Source: JANOAR01 sp031411235 (GTDB lineage Bacteria > Verrucomicrobiota > Verrucomicrobiia > Verrucomicrobiales > Verrucomicrobiaceae). From it: DNA of 57,693 nucleotides. The notes below the pieces were generated by a model. It was not told the origin of the DNA, ran no database searches, and was given only the letters and a program-made list of their open reading frames with translations. Position numbers and translations under genes: made by a program. This document shows, one piece after another, positions 50,189 through 57,693 of this stretch. The DNA is taken from assembly GCA_031411235.1 (NCBI GenBank), contig JANOAR010000214.1:1-57693 (forward strand), given 5' to 3'. The stretch's first letter is position 1, and each line of letters begins with the position of its first letter.

Positions 50189-51913
50189 CTATTCTGCCGC
50201 GCGGATGCTTTCGATGGTCATCTGCCAGCTTTCGACGCCGCGGTACCAGTTGCGCTGGAGACGCACCGCCGCGTCCCAGGGGGCGGGCGGCATGTTGGCC
50301 AGTGGGGCGTTGAAGAAGATGGCGTCGTGCTGGTGGCCATCTTGGCGCAGGGTCACACGCAGGTGCTTTTCTTTCATGATGCGGCCTGGCAGGCGCGGGG
50401 TCACCCGACGCATCAAAAACAGCGGCTCGGGATTCGCCATGCCGAAGGGCTCGATAAGTCGATACTGCTCGGTGAATTCGGGCGTCATCTCGCTCATTTT
50501 CAGTTCGGCGTCGATCTCCATGAATGGGGTGAGCTGCTCGTTGGAGAGGGTATTGCGCACGACTTCGGCGAACACTTCGCGGAAGGCGGGGATGTGCTCT
50601 TCCAGGATGGAGACGCCGATGGCCATGGCGTGGCCACCGCCCTTGCGCAGCAGGTGGCGGCAGTGCTCGATGGCGGCGACCAAGGACAATCCTGGAATGC
50701 TTCGCCCGCTGCCTTTGCCGATGCCTTCGTCGTCGATGGCGATCAGAATGGCGGGCCGGTGGGCCATGCGCGAGATACGCGAGGCGACGATGCCGACGAC
50801 GCCAGGATGCCAGTTGCGCGAAGCGAGGACGAGGCTGGGGATGTGGGAGATGTCGCCCATCGCATTGAGTTGTGCCTCGGCTTCCTTGAAGACGGCCAAC
50901 TCCACGCCCTGGCGCTCGCGGTTGTGCAGATCAAGCATTTGAGCACCCTCCATCGCCGTCGCGTGGTCGCGGGCGAGGATGACGTTTAATGAGGTGAGCG
51001 CGGTGTCGAGTCGCCCGGCGGCATTGAGGCGTGGGCCGATGCGGTAGCCGAGGTGATGCGTCTGCACGATGCCATCAAGGCCCGCGACTTCCTTGAGCGC
51101 ACGCAAGCCAGGGCGCTGGGTGTTGGTGATGAGTTCTAGGCCACGGCGGACGATGATGCGGTTTTCATCCACCAGTGGCACGAGGTCGGCGACAGTGCCC
51201 AGGGCGGCGAGGTCGAGCGCCTCGCGCAGGTCGAAGACATCCTGCTCCAGTTTGCGCGTTTTTAGCAGTGCATGGGCGACTTTAAAAACCAAGCCGACGG
51301 TGCAGAAGTAGTGGTAGCAGTCGCCGAGCTTGGGGTTCACCAGGGCGATGCATTTCGGGCGGCCCAGTGGCGAGAGCTCATGGTGGTCGATGATGACGAC
51401 ATCGACGCCCTGTTCGGCGATCCACTCCATTTCAGCGAGCGAGGTAGTGCCGCAGTCGAGGGCGAGCAGCAGCCCAGGCTTGCCATTTTCCTCGAAAAGC
51501 CGTGCCAGGCCATCGCGGCTCACGCCATAACCTTCCTCCATGCGCAGCGGCAGGAAGAGCTTGGTATCCAGCCCGTAGGCTTTCAGCGTGAGGTGCAGCA
51601 GCGCCATCGAAGTGACGCCATCGACATCATAGTCGCCATAGAGCACAACGATTTCCTGACGATCCACCGCCTGGAAAATACGCTCCACGGCGGCGGCCAT
51701 GTCTGGCAGGACGAAGGGGTCGCCCAGGCCAGCGAGCTTGGGATGGAGGAAATTTTGAATCGCCTCATCGGTAGCGAAGCCCCGCTGGAGGAGCAATCTC
51801 TGCACGATGGGCTCCATGTCGCCTAGCATCTCCCCGGCTGCTGAGTCGTCTCCAGCGGACTTCAAAACCCAAGTGGGACGTGGCAGAGTGATGGGGGGCA
51901 GGGCGGCGGGCAT
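50189..51913 (-). CDS. recJ: Single-stranded-DNA-specific exonuclease RecJ
   Basis: 574 residues from ATG 51913; a GTG at 51949 would add 12. The DHH phosphoesterase motifs are seen: YGDYDVDGVTS, the DHH motif IDHHELSPLG, and later the DHHA1-like GSGRSIPGLSL and RKGGGHAMAIG. RecJ is a 5'-3' exonuclease acting in recombinational repair and mismatch repair. It is divergent from the DUF3592 gene and shares its strand with the fumarase gene, which is functionally unrelated. Confidence 0.92.
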   Translation of the reverse strand: MPAALPPITLPRPTWVLKSAGDDSAAGEMLGDMEPIVQRLLLQRGFATDEAIQNFLHPKLAGLGDPFVLPDMAAAVERIFQAVDRQEIVVLYGDYDVDGVTSMALLHLTLKAYGLDTKLFLPLRMEEGYGVSRDGLARLFEENGKPGLLLALDCGTTSLAEMEWIAEQGVDVVIIDHHELSPLGRPKCIALVNPKLGDCYHYFCTVGLVFKVAHALLKTRKLEQDVFDLREALDLAALGTVADLVPLVDENRIIVRRGLELITNTQRPGLRALKEVAGLDGIVQTHHLGYRIGPRLNAAGRLDTALTSLNVILARDHATAMEGAQMLDLHNRERQGVELAVFKEAEAQLNAMGDISHIPSLVLASRNWHPGVVGIVASRISRMAHRPAILIAIDDEGIGKGSGRSIPGLSLVAAIEHCRHLLRKGGGHAMAIGVSILEEHIPAFREVFAEVVRNTLSNEQLTPFMEIDAELKMSEMTPEFTEQYRLIEPFGMANPEPLFLMRRVTPRLPGRIMKEKHLRVTLRQDGHQHDAIFFNAPLANMPPAPWDAAVRLQRNWYRGVESWQMTIESIRAAE

Positions 51914-52071
51914 TCGAGGGCGAGGGAGGGAAAAAAGGGAAGCGGTCACCTATGGCGAGTCGTGGGGCATTCGTCAAAGTATGAGGTGAAGTTCGTGAAT
52001 GGATGGCGGGGAAAAGCCGCGCGGCAGTTTGGTTTGGCGGCGCGGGCGAAGCTCGGTAATCTCATGGTGGA

Positions 52072-52551
52072 ATGACACATCGCCCTGGCACACTCTGGCT
52101 TCTCGCCCTTGGCATCACCCTCGCCCTCGCGGGGGCGGCATTCACCGCCATGCTCTGGCGCAGCTACCAGCGAGCCCAGGAAACGCGGGCGTGGGTGGAG
52201 ACGCCATGCCGCATCATCTCATCAGTGATAAAGCCAGAGCGGGCGACTCCCCACTCACCCGTGAAATTCCGCGTTACCGTGCGCTACGATTATGGGCACG
52301 GCGGCAGGGGATTCACCAGCGAGCAAGTCCAGCGCGGGGAAGGCAGCATGAGCAGCGAGGCCGATGCTCTAGCCCTGCGCGAGCAGTTCACCCCCGGCCA
52401 GCAGACCACCTGCTGGGTCGATCCCACGGCACCCGCGACTGCCGTGTTACGGCACGGCACCCGCGCCGCTCTCTATAGTTTGTGGTTTCCGCTGCTCTTC
52501 GTCTTCGGCGGCGCAGGCATGGCCTGGCGAGCGGTGCGGACAGGCCGCTGA
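52072..52551 (+). CDS. DUF3592 membrane protein
   Basis: 159 residues. Two transmembrane segments (residues ~8-28 and ~134-152) enclose a beta-rich soluble domain with CRIISSVIK, VRYDYG and CWVDPTAPATAVL, the layout of DUF3592 proteins. The central domain would face one side of the membrane; the function of the family is unknown. It is followed, after 140 bp, by the DUF1549/DUF1553 gene. Confidence 0.78.
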   Translation: MTHRPGTLWLLALGITLALAGAAFTAMLWRSYQRAQETRAWVETPCRIISSVIKPERATPHSPVKFRVTVRYDYGHGGRGFTSEQVQRGEGSMSSEADALALREQFTPGQQTTCWVDPTAPATAVLRHGTRAALYSLWFPLLFVFGGAGMAWRAVRTGR

Positions 52552-52691
52552 TGCCCATTTGGCTTCCTGCCCCTCCCCCCTCCGTGCTCAGCCAGCTTGC
52601 GCATTCCAGAAATTTTGCGACACTCTCTAATATTGTTCCGATTCGTCCGTTTTGCCGCCCGGAGTCAATCCATCTCAAAGTAACACAGCCT

Positions 52692-54887
52692 ATGAAACCA
52701 TCCAAAGCACTGATCCTCAGTATCGGCTGCCTCGTCCTCGCCACCGCCGTGGCCAAGGCCGAAGACGCCGCTACCACCGCTCGCACCTGGACTGATAGCA
52801 AGGGCCGCCAAGTCACGGCGACCTTCGTCGGCCTCCAAGGAGACACCATCTCCATCCAAACCGCAGCCGGCCAGATTTTCAATCTGCCGCTGACCACCTT
52901 CTCTGCAGAAGACCAAGCCTACGCCAAGTCCGCCAAGCCAGCCGTCACCTACGTCGCTGTGAATGCGACCGTGGGCCAAGCCGCCGCTGCTGTGGATGCG
53001 CTCGTGGTTAAAGGTCTGCTCGCAGGTCGTGCTAAGATCACCAAGGACAACGCTGCGGCCACCTTGGCCACCGACAAGCGCGAACTGCCCAAGCCAAACC
53101 CGCTCATGACCGACGAGCAGTTTGTGCGTCGCGTCTATATCGACATCGCAGGCCGTATCCCCAACTACGACGAAGCCAAAGGCTTCCTCACCGACGCTAG
53201 CCCCACCAAGCGGGCCAAGCTCATCGACATGCTCCTCGATAGCCCCGGCTACGCGAGCAACTCCTACAACTACTTCGCCGAAATGCTCCGCGTGAAGGAT
53301 CGCCTGGAGCAGGATAACCTGCGCGGTGTGGACTACATCACCTGGATGCAGAAGCAGATCGCTGAGAATCGTCCCTGGAATGAAATGGTCTATGACATGG
53401 TCACCGCCAAAGGCAAAATGTGGCACAATGGTGCTGCAGGTTACCTCCTCCGCGATGGCGGTATGCCCCTCGATAACCTCGCCAACACGCTCACCGTGTT
53501 TCTAGGTACCGACGTCGCCTGTGCCCAGTGCCATGACCATCCCTTCGCCGACTGGACTCAGCGCCAATTCTTCGAAATGGCCGCTTTCTTTGGTGCCTCC
53601 GACACCACCAACCGTGCCGCTGGCATGAAGACCCGCGAACTCAGCGAGGCTGCCGTCGCACTCGCTGAAAAAGGCGGTGGCGACCCCCAGCGCATCCGTA
53701 ACGGCATCAGCAACTTCATCCGCGCTAACAACAATGAAGTCGTCGATTCCGACAAGAACCGCATGAAGCTGCCGCACGATTACAAGTACAAGGACGGCAA
53801 GCCCAATGAGCCTGTTGAACCCAAGTTCATCATGTGGGACACCAAGAAGGACAAAGGCAACCCAGCCTTCAAGCAGAGCAAGAGCAAGGAAGAAGGCCTG
53901 CGCGAGTCCTTCGCCAAATGGATGACCCACCCCAGCAACCCCCGCTTCGCCATGTCTATCGCCAACCGCATGTGGAAGCGTGCGTTCGGCCAAGGCGTCG
54001 CTGAGCCCGTCACCAACATTGACGATCCCGAAAAAGCCTCGAACCCCGAACTGCTCAAGCACCTCGCCTCCGAAATGGTTCGCGTGAAGTTCGATCTCAA
54101 GGCCTTCATGCGCATCGTTTACAACACCCAAAGCTACCAACGTGAAGCCACCTCTGAAGAAGTGAAAATGGGCGAGCCCTACTACTTCCAGGGACCACAG
54201 CTTCGCCGCATGACCGCTGAACAAGCCTGGGACTCCTACATGACCCTCGTCGTCGGCGACGCCGACAAGTTCACCAAGCCCCTCGACAGTCTCTATGGCC
54301 GCTCGGTGGATCTTGACCTCACCAACGAGAAGCTCGACGCCAAGACCGTCCTCATGAAGTACTCTGCCTTCCAAGGCATGGCTGCCAAAGAGCGCGCTCT
54401 CATGGGTGGTGCCCTCGGTAGCGATGACATGATGATGCAGAGCAAAAAGGGCAAAGGCAAAGATGCCGCGCCTGATATGATGATGGAAAACGCCTCCATG
54501 AGCTTCGATGGCATGGTTCTGCGCCGCGCTGCGGAGCTGGAACAGCCCGAACGTGGCGGTCACTTCCTCGCCGAGTTTGGCCAGTCCCCTCGTATGCTCA
54601 TCGACGGTGGCTCCAAGGCGGGCTCCGTCCCCCAGGTTCTCATGCTCATGAATGGCAAAGCCCAGCAGATGCTCACCAACAGTGACTCGCTGCTCTTCAA
54701 GACCATGGACAAGGTGAACAACCCAGCAGACAAAGTGGAAGCCGTCTTCCTCAGCGTCCTGAGCCGCAAGCCTACCCTGGCTGAAAAAGACATCGCCAAG
54801 CGCGGTATTGAATCCGCCGGATCCGATGGCTTCTCAAACCTCATTTGGGCGCTCATCAACACCCGTGAATTCATGTTCGTCCAATAA
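52692..54887 (+). CDS. DUF1549/DUF1553 protein with SHD1-like domain and CxxCH motif
   Basis: 731 residues from ATG 52692. A signal peptide (residues ~1-23, ending AKA) is followed by a short SHD1-like domain (~30-80, DSKGRQVTATFVGL and TFSAEDQAYAK). DUF1549 covers ~130-330, and within it C277-A-Q-C280-H281 is a haem-binding CxxCH. DUF1553 covers ~400-720 (RFAMSIANRMWKRAFGQG, FDLKAFMRIVYNTQSYQR). These paired proteins are expanded in Planctomycetes and Verrucomicrobiota and always precede a DUF1501 gene. The function is unknown, probably in the periplasm and possibly redox-linked. The DUF1501 partner follows after 41 bp. Confidence 0.9.
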   Translation: MKPSKALILSIGCLVLATAVAKAEDAATTARTWTDSKGRQVTATFVGLQGDTISIQTAAGQIFNLPLTTFSAEDQAYAKSAKPAVTYVAVNATVGQAAAAVDALVVKGLLAGRAKITKDNAAATLATDKRELPKPNPLMTDEQFVRRVYIDIAGRIPNYDEAKGFLTDASPTKRAKLIDMLLDSPGYASNSYNYFAEMLRVKDRLEQDNLRGVDYITWMQKQIAENRPWNEMVYDMVTAKGKMWHNGAAGYLLRDGGMPLDNLANTLTVFLGTDVACAQCHDHPFADWTQRQFFEMAAFFGASDTTNRAAGMKTRELSEAAVALAEKGGGDPQRIRNGISNFIRANNNEVVDSDKNRMKLPHDYKYKDGKPNEPVEPKFIMWDTKKDKGNPAFKQSKSKEEGLRESFAKWMTHPSNPRFAMSIANRMWKRAFGQGVAEPVTNIDDPEKASNPELLKHLASEMVRVKFDLKAFMRIVYNTQSYQREATSEEVKMGEPYYFQGPQLRRMTAEQAWDSYMTLVVGDADKFTKPLDSLYGRSVDLDLTNEKLDAKTVLMKYSAFQGMAAKERALMGGALGSDDMMMQSKKGKGKDAAPDMMMENASMSFDGMVLRRAAELEQPERGGHFLAEFGQSPRMLIDGGSKAGSVPQVLMLMNGKAQQMLTNSDSLLFKTMDKVNNPADKVEAVFLSVLSRKPTLAEKDIAKRGIESAGSDGFSNLIWALINTREFMFVQ

Positions 54888-54928
54888 CCTCTCCTCTTTC
54901 CAACAACCGTTAATCGAATCTTAATCTT

Positions 54929-56209
54929 ATGATGCTCAAATCCGAACTCAACCGCATGGACGACCTCACCCGTCGTCAACTCATCGCCAAAACCGCCAAG
55001 GCCGCCCTCGGCGTCACCTTGCTCCCCATCGGCTCCCAGCTCGCTCGCGGCGCTGCTACCGCTGCCGCAGGCGGCAAGGCCAAGCATGTCATCTACCTCT
55101 ACATGGCAGGTGGTATGTCCCACATCGACACATGGGATCCAAAGACTGGCGACACCAAAGGCCCAACCGACCCCATCAAGACCAAGGCCAGCGGCATGAT
55201 GCTCGGTGGCACCATGACCAAGATGGCGCAACAGGCCGACAAAATCTCCATCATCCGCTCCATGTCCTCCAAGACGGGCGTGCATGACCAAGGCAACTAC
55301 CTCATGCACACGGGCTATGATCCTCGTGGCACCATCATCCATCCCACGATGGGCGCTTGGGGCACCCACTTCCTGGGCCGCATGAGCAAGACCCTGCCAG
55401 ACAGCGTCATCGTCAACGCCAGCGGTGGTGCAGGTGCAGGCTTCTTCCCACCAGCCTTCAGCCCCATCCCCATCACCAACCCCGCCGTCGGTCTGCAAAA
55501 CATCCAGCCCACCACAGCGGACAGCAACTTCAAGAAGCGCCTCGACCTCATGAATGAGTTCGATGCTGGCTTCCGCAAGAAGTTCCAGAGCGCTGAAATC
55601 AAAGCTTACAGCGACTTCTACGACGAAACCCTCAGCCTGATGAAGAGCGAAGACCTCAAAGCCTTCGACCTCACCAAGGAAGACGCAGCGACCCGCGCCA
55701 AATACGGCACAGGTAGCTTCGGCCAGGGCTGTCTCCTCGCTCGTCGCCTCGTCGAACACGGTGTGCGCTTCATCGAAGTGCAAACTGGCGGCTGGGACAT
55801 GCACAACAACATCGACACCGCCATGGGCACCACCGGCGCAGGCATGGACAACACCTTCGCCGCCCTCCTGGAAGATCTTGCCAGCAAAGGCCTGCTAGAG
55901 TCCACCCTCGTCGTCATGGGTTCCGAGTTCGGTCGTACTCCTAACATCAACGAAAACGCGGGTCGTGACCATTACCCCAAGGTTTACTCCACCGTCTTCG
56001 CAGGCGGCGGCGTCAAGGGCGGTTTCGTCTATGGTGCCTCCGATGAAGGGGGTCGTGAAGTGGCCGATAAACAAGTCACCGTGCAAGACTACCTCAGCAC
56101 CGTCGGCTACGCCATGGGCCTCCCTGTGGATGAAGTCGTTATGTCGCCCTCCAACCGTCCGTTCACCGTCGGCGACAAGGGCAAGCCCATACTCGAACTC
56201 TTCGCGTAA
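54929..56209 (+). CDS. DUF1501 protein (sulfatase-fold), Tat-type signal
   Basis: 426 residues. The N-terminus has R15-R16 in LTRRQLIAKTAKAALGVTLLP, resembling a Tat export signal. The body matches the DUF1501 family, which has an alkaline-phosphatase/sulfatase-like fold: IYLYMAGGMSHIDTWDPK, FIEVQTGGWDMHNN and VMGSEFGRTP-like metal-binding segments. It is encoded directly after the DUF1549/DUF1553 protein, the usual arrangement, and both are probably exported together. The substrate is unknown. Two hairpin terminators follow. Confidence 0.9.
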   Translation: MMLKSELNRMDDLTRRQLIAKTAKAALGVTLLPIGSQLARGAATAAAGGKAKHVIYLYMAGGMSHIDTWDPKTGDTKGPTDPIKTKASGMMLGGTMTKMAQQADKISIIRSMSSKTGVHDQGNYLMHTGYDPRGTIIHPTMGAWGTHFLGRMSKTLPDSVIVNASGGAGAGFFPPAFSPIPITNPAVGLQNIQPTTADSNFKKRLDLMNEFDAGFRKKFQSAEIKAYSDFYDETLSLMKSEDLKAFDLTKEDAATRAKYGTGSFGQGCLLARRLVEHGVRFIEVQTGGWDMHNNIDTAMGTTGAGMDNTFAALLEDLASKGLLESTLVVMGSEFGRTPNINENAGRDHYPKVYSTVFAGGGVKGGFVYGASDEGGREVADKQVTVQDYLSTVGYAMGLPVDEVVMSPSNRPFTVGDKGKPILELFA

Positions 56210-56220
56210 CGCGATCAACG

Positions 56221-56256
56221 GAGTGTGGGCGTCAAAAGCCCGCACTCTTTTCCTTT
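56221..56256 (+). terminator. Rho-independent terminator after the DUF1501 gene
   Basis: GAGTGTGGGC pairs with GCCCGCACTC (one G-T pair) around a short AAAA-containing loop, followed by a T-rich run at 56248-56256. It starts 11 bp after the DUF1501 stop. Confidence 0.8.
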
Positions 56257-56289
56257 TCAAGGCTGCGAGTGCAGCATTGACTCCAAAGA

Positions 56290-56322
56290 GGCATCCGGTT
56301 CGCAAGACCGGGTGCCTTTTTT
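56290..56322 (+). terminator. Second terminator, upstream of dus
   Basis: GGCATCCGGT pairs with ACCGGGTGCC around TCGCAAG, followed by six T. It lies 54 bp before the dus start, isolating that gene from the upstream operon. Confidence 0.78.
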
Positions 56323-56375
56323 GTCTATCGAATCCCCCTTGCGCCGACCCACGATCCAAAGTTTCTAAGCAGCCC

Positions 56376-57386
56376 ATGCTTCCCTGGTTTGCCGACAACG
56401 CCTTCCCCCTCTACCTCGCCCCCATGGCGGGCGTCACCGACGTGACCTTTCGCGGCCTGTGCAAGGAACTCGGCGCAGACGTCATGGTCACCGAGTTCGT
56501 CTCAGCGGAAGGCATCTTGCAGGCCGATGAGCGCACGCGCTGCTACACCGAATTCGAGGACGGCCAGCGCCCCGTCGGCGTGCAGCTTTTTGGCGGCGAT
56601 GGCAAACGCATGGGTGAAGCCGCGCGCAAAATCGTGGACTGGAAACAGCCCGAGTTCATCGACATCAACTTCGGCTGCCCCGTGAACAAAGTGGTCAGCA
56701 AAAACGGCGGCTCCTCCTTACTGCGCAACTGCCCGCTACTCGCCGAAGTCGCCCGCGAAGTGGTCAAAGCCGTCAATCTCCCCGTTACCGCCAAAATGCG
56801 CATCGGCTGGGATGCCGACACCGTCAATGCGCTCGAAGTGGTGCGCATCTTTGAAGACTGCGGCATCCAGGCCGTAGCCATCCATGGGCGCACGCGAGCC
56901 CAGGGCTACACTGGCCTTGCCGACTGGGACGTGATCGCCGCCTGTGCCGATGCGGCACGAATCCCGGTCATCGGCAATGGCGACATCGCTACTGGTGCGG
57001 ATGTGGAGAAGCGGCGGCGCGAAACCAAAGTCAGCGGCGTCATGATCGGGCGCGCAGCGATGATGAATCCCTGGGTCTTCCGCGAGGCCAAGCACTACCT
57101 TCAGCACGGCGTGCAACCCGCCGCCGCCAGCGTCGAGCAGCGCCTCGCCTTCATGCGCCGCCACTGCCAGCTCGCCATCCTATCCAACCGCTACGGCAGC
57201 GAATTGCAGACCATGCGCGCGATGCGATCGCGGCTCATGAACTACACCAAATTCCTCCCCGGCGGCAAACACCTGCGCGTGCGTTTCAGCCAAGTCGCCA
57301 GTGTCATGGAGATGGAAGACGTGCTCGGCGACTACCTCGCCGGACGCGGCGTCTTCGGCGAGCATGAGGCCGCGCTGGCCGCGTGA
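56376..57386 (+). CDS. dusB: tRNA-dihydrouridine synthase (DusB/NifR3-like)
   Basis: 336 residues from ATG 56376; the frame is open upstream through the terminators but is not coding there. FMN-binding LAPMAGVTDVTFRGL starts the TIM barrel, INFGCPVNKV carries the catalytic C101, and GNGDI and MIGRAAMMNPW bind phosphate of FMN. The C-terminal helical domain is present. It reduces uridine to dihydrouridine in the tRNA D-loop. DusB-like by similarity at the N-terminus; DusA/DusC cannot be fully excluded. Confidence 0.88.
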   Translation: MLPWFADNAFPLYLAPMAGVTDVTFRGLCKELGADVMVTEFVSAEGILQADERTRCYTEFEDGQRPVGVQLFGGDGKRMGEAARKIVDWKQPEFIDINFGCPVNKVVSKNGGSSLLRNCPLLAEVAREVVKAVNLPVTAKMRIGWDADTVNALEVVRIFEDCGIQAVAIHGRTRAQGYTGLADWDVIAACADAARIPVIGNGDIATGADVEKRRRETKVSGVMIGRAAMMNPWVFREAKHYLQHGVQPAAASVEQRLAFMRRHCQLAILSNRYGSELQTMRAMRSRLMNYTKFLPGGKHLRVRFSQVASVMEMEDVLGDYLAGRGVFGEHEAALAA

Positions 57387-57486
57387 GGCCGAGTCATTTA
57401 ACCAAGCGCGAATCCCCCAACCGAATCCCCGGCGGCTGAGCCTGTGCCACCTTGCCTTCCACACTTCGCGTGCTAGCCTCGCGGCC

Positions 57487-57693
57487 ATGTTTTCTCGGCC
57501 CCGCTTTTCCTCGCTCTCTCGCACCGCATTGATCCTATTGGCTGCGAGCGCACTGATCGTTTCGCAGAGTGGCTGTGATCGCATTAAAGCCAAGATCAAG
57601 CGGCTTGCGCAAGGCGATGCTCCAGCGGCTGCGCCGGTGGCACAAACCGAAGGCGAAGCGCCCCCCAAGTTGACGCCTGAGGAGGAGGCCAAG
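57487..57693 (+). CDS. Probable lipoprotein, N-terminal 69 residues (runs off the window)
   Basis: From ATG 57487 the frame stays open to the window edge. An N-terminal basic-hydrophobic signal (MFSRPRFSSLSRTALILLAASALIV) leads to SQSGC, a lipobox-like site with Cys at residue 30; the -3 residue is Gln, which is atypical. The following stretch is Ala/Pro-rich and charged, as in many lipoprotein tethers. The protein is truncated by the window, so no domain can be assigned. Confidence 0.65.
   Translation, partial: MFSRPRFSSLSRTALILLAASALIVSQSGCDRIKAKIKRLAQGDAPAAAPVAQTEGEAPPKLTPEEEAK

Overview
The window looks like a chromosomal segment from a member of the Verrucomicrobiota, probably close to Prosthecobacter or Verrucomicrobium. 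The main evidence is the pairing of a DUF1549/DUF1553 protein carrying an SHD1-like domain with a DUF1501 protein, a secreted formylglycine sulfatase, Gram-negative features (outer-membrane barrel, OpgG, lipoprotein) and a MurE with the DAP-type DNPR motif. Most of the window is GC-rich. The first ~5.5 kb looks less GC-rich by eye and starts at the edge of an insertion sequence.

Layout. 1-5553: the end of an IS3-type element, a truncated TPR-like gene, then a six-gene same-strand cassette (unknown protein, zinc-ribbon/tandem-repeat protein, vWA protein, Ser/Thr kinase with a FHA-like tail, FHA-like protein, PPP-type phosphatase). This is a self-contained phospho-signalling module. 5685-17772: mostly housekeeping genes (SAM methyltransferase, site-2 protease, sulfatase, HAD phosphatase, tRNA-Leu, ubiE, rfbB, tadA, rpe, opgG behind a consensus sigma-54 promoter), plus a small-protein/nucleotidyltransferase pair. 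17881-37593: a long operon-like cluster for a pseudaminic-acid-type nonulosonate (pseB, pseC, pseF, pseG-like, pseI) with several unusual fused enzymes and a second small-protein/nucleotidyltransferase pair between pseB and pseC. 37739-38797: a DUF3500 protein. 38798-48493: a division and cell-wall (dcw) cluster rsmH-ftsL-ftsI-murE-murF-mraY-murD. 48490-51913, minus strand: class I fumarase and recJ. 52072-57693: DUF3592 protein, the DUF1549/DUF1553-DUF1501 pair, dus, and the start of a probable lipoprotein.

The most interesting signals are: (1) the vWA-kinase-FHA-phosphatase cassette, including a protein with five ~49-residue repeats; (2) the variant nonulosonate cluster, with no visible PseH acetyltransferase, a PseG-like protein lacking the expected catalytic His, and an ATP-grasp/methyltransferase fusion; (3) arrays of 7-bp pyrimidine-rich repeats upstream of at least five genes, always with the pyrimidine strand as the coding strand; (4) two copies of a small helical protein plus nucleotidyltransferase module. 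Family assignments come from motif recognition by eye; no database search was run.
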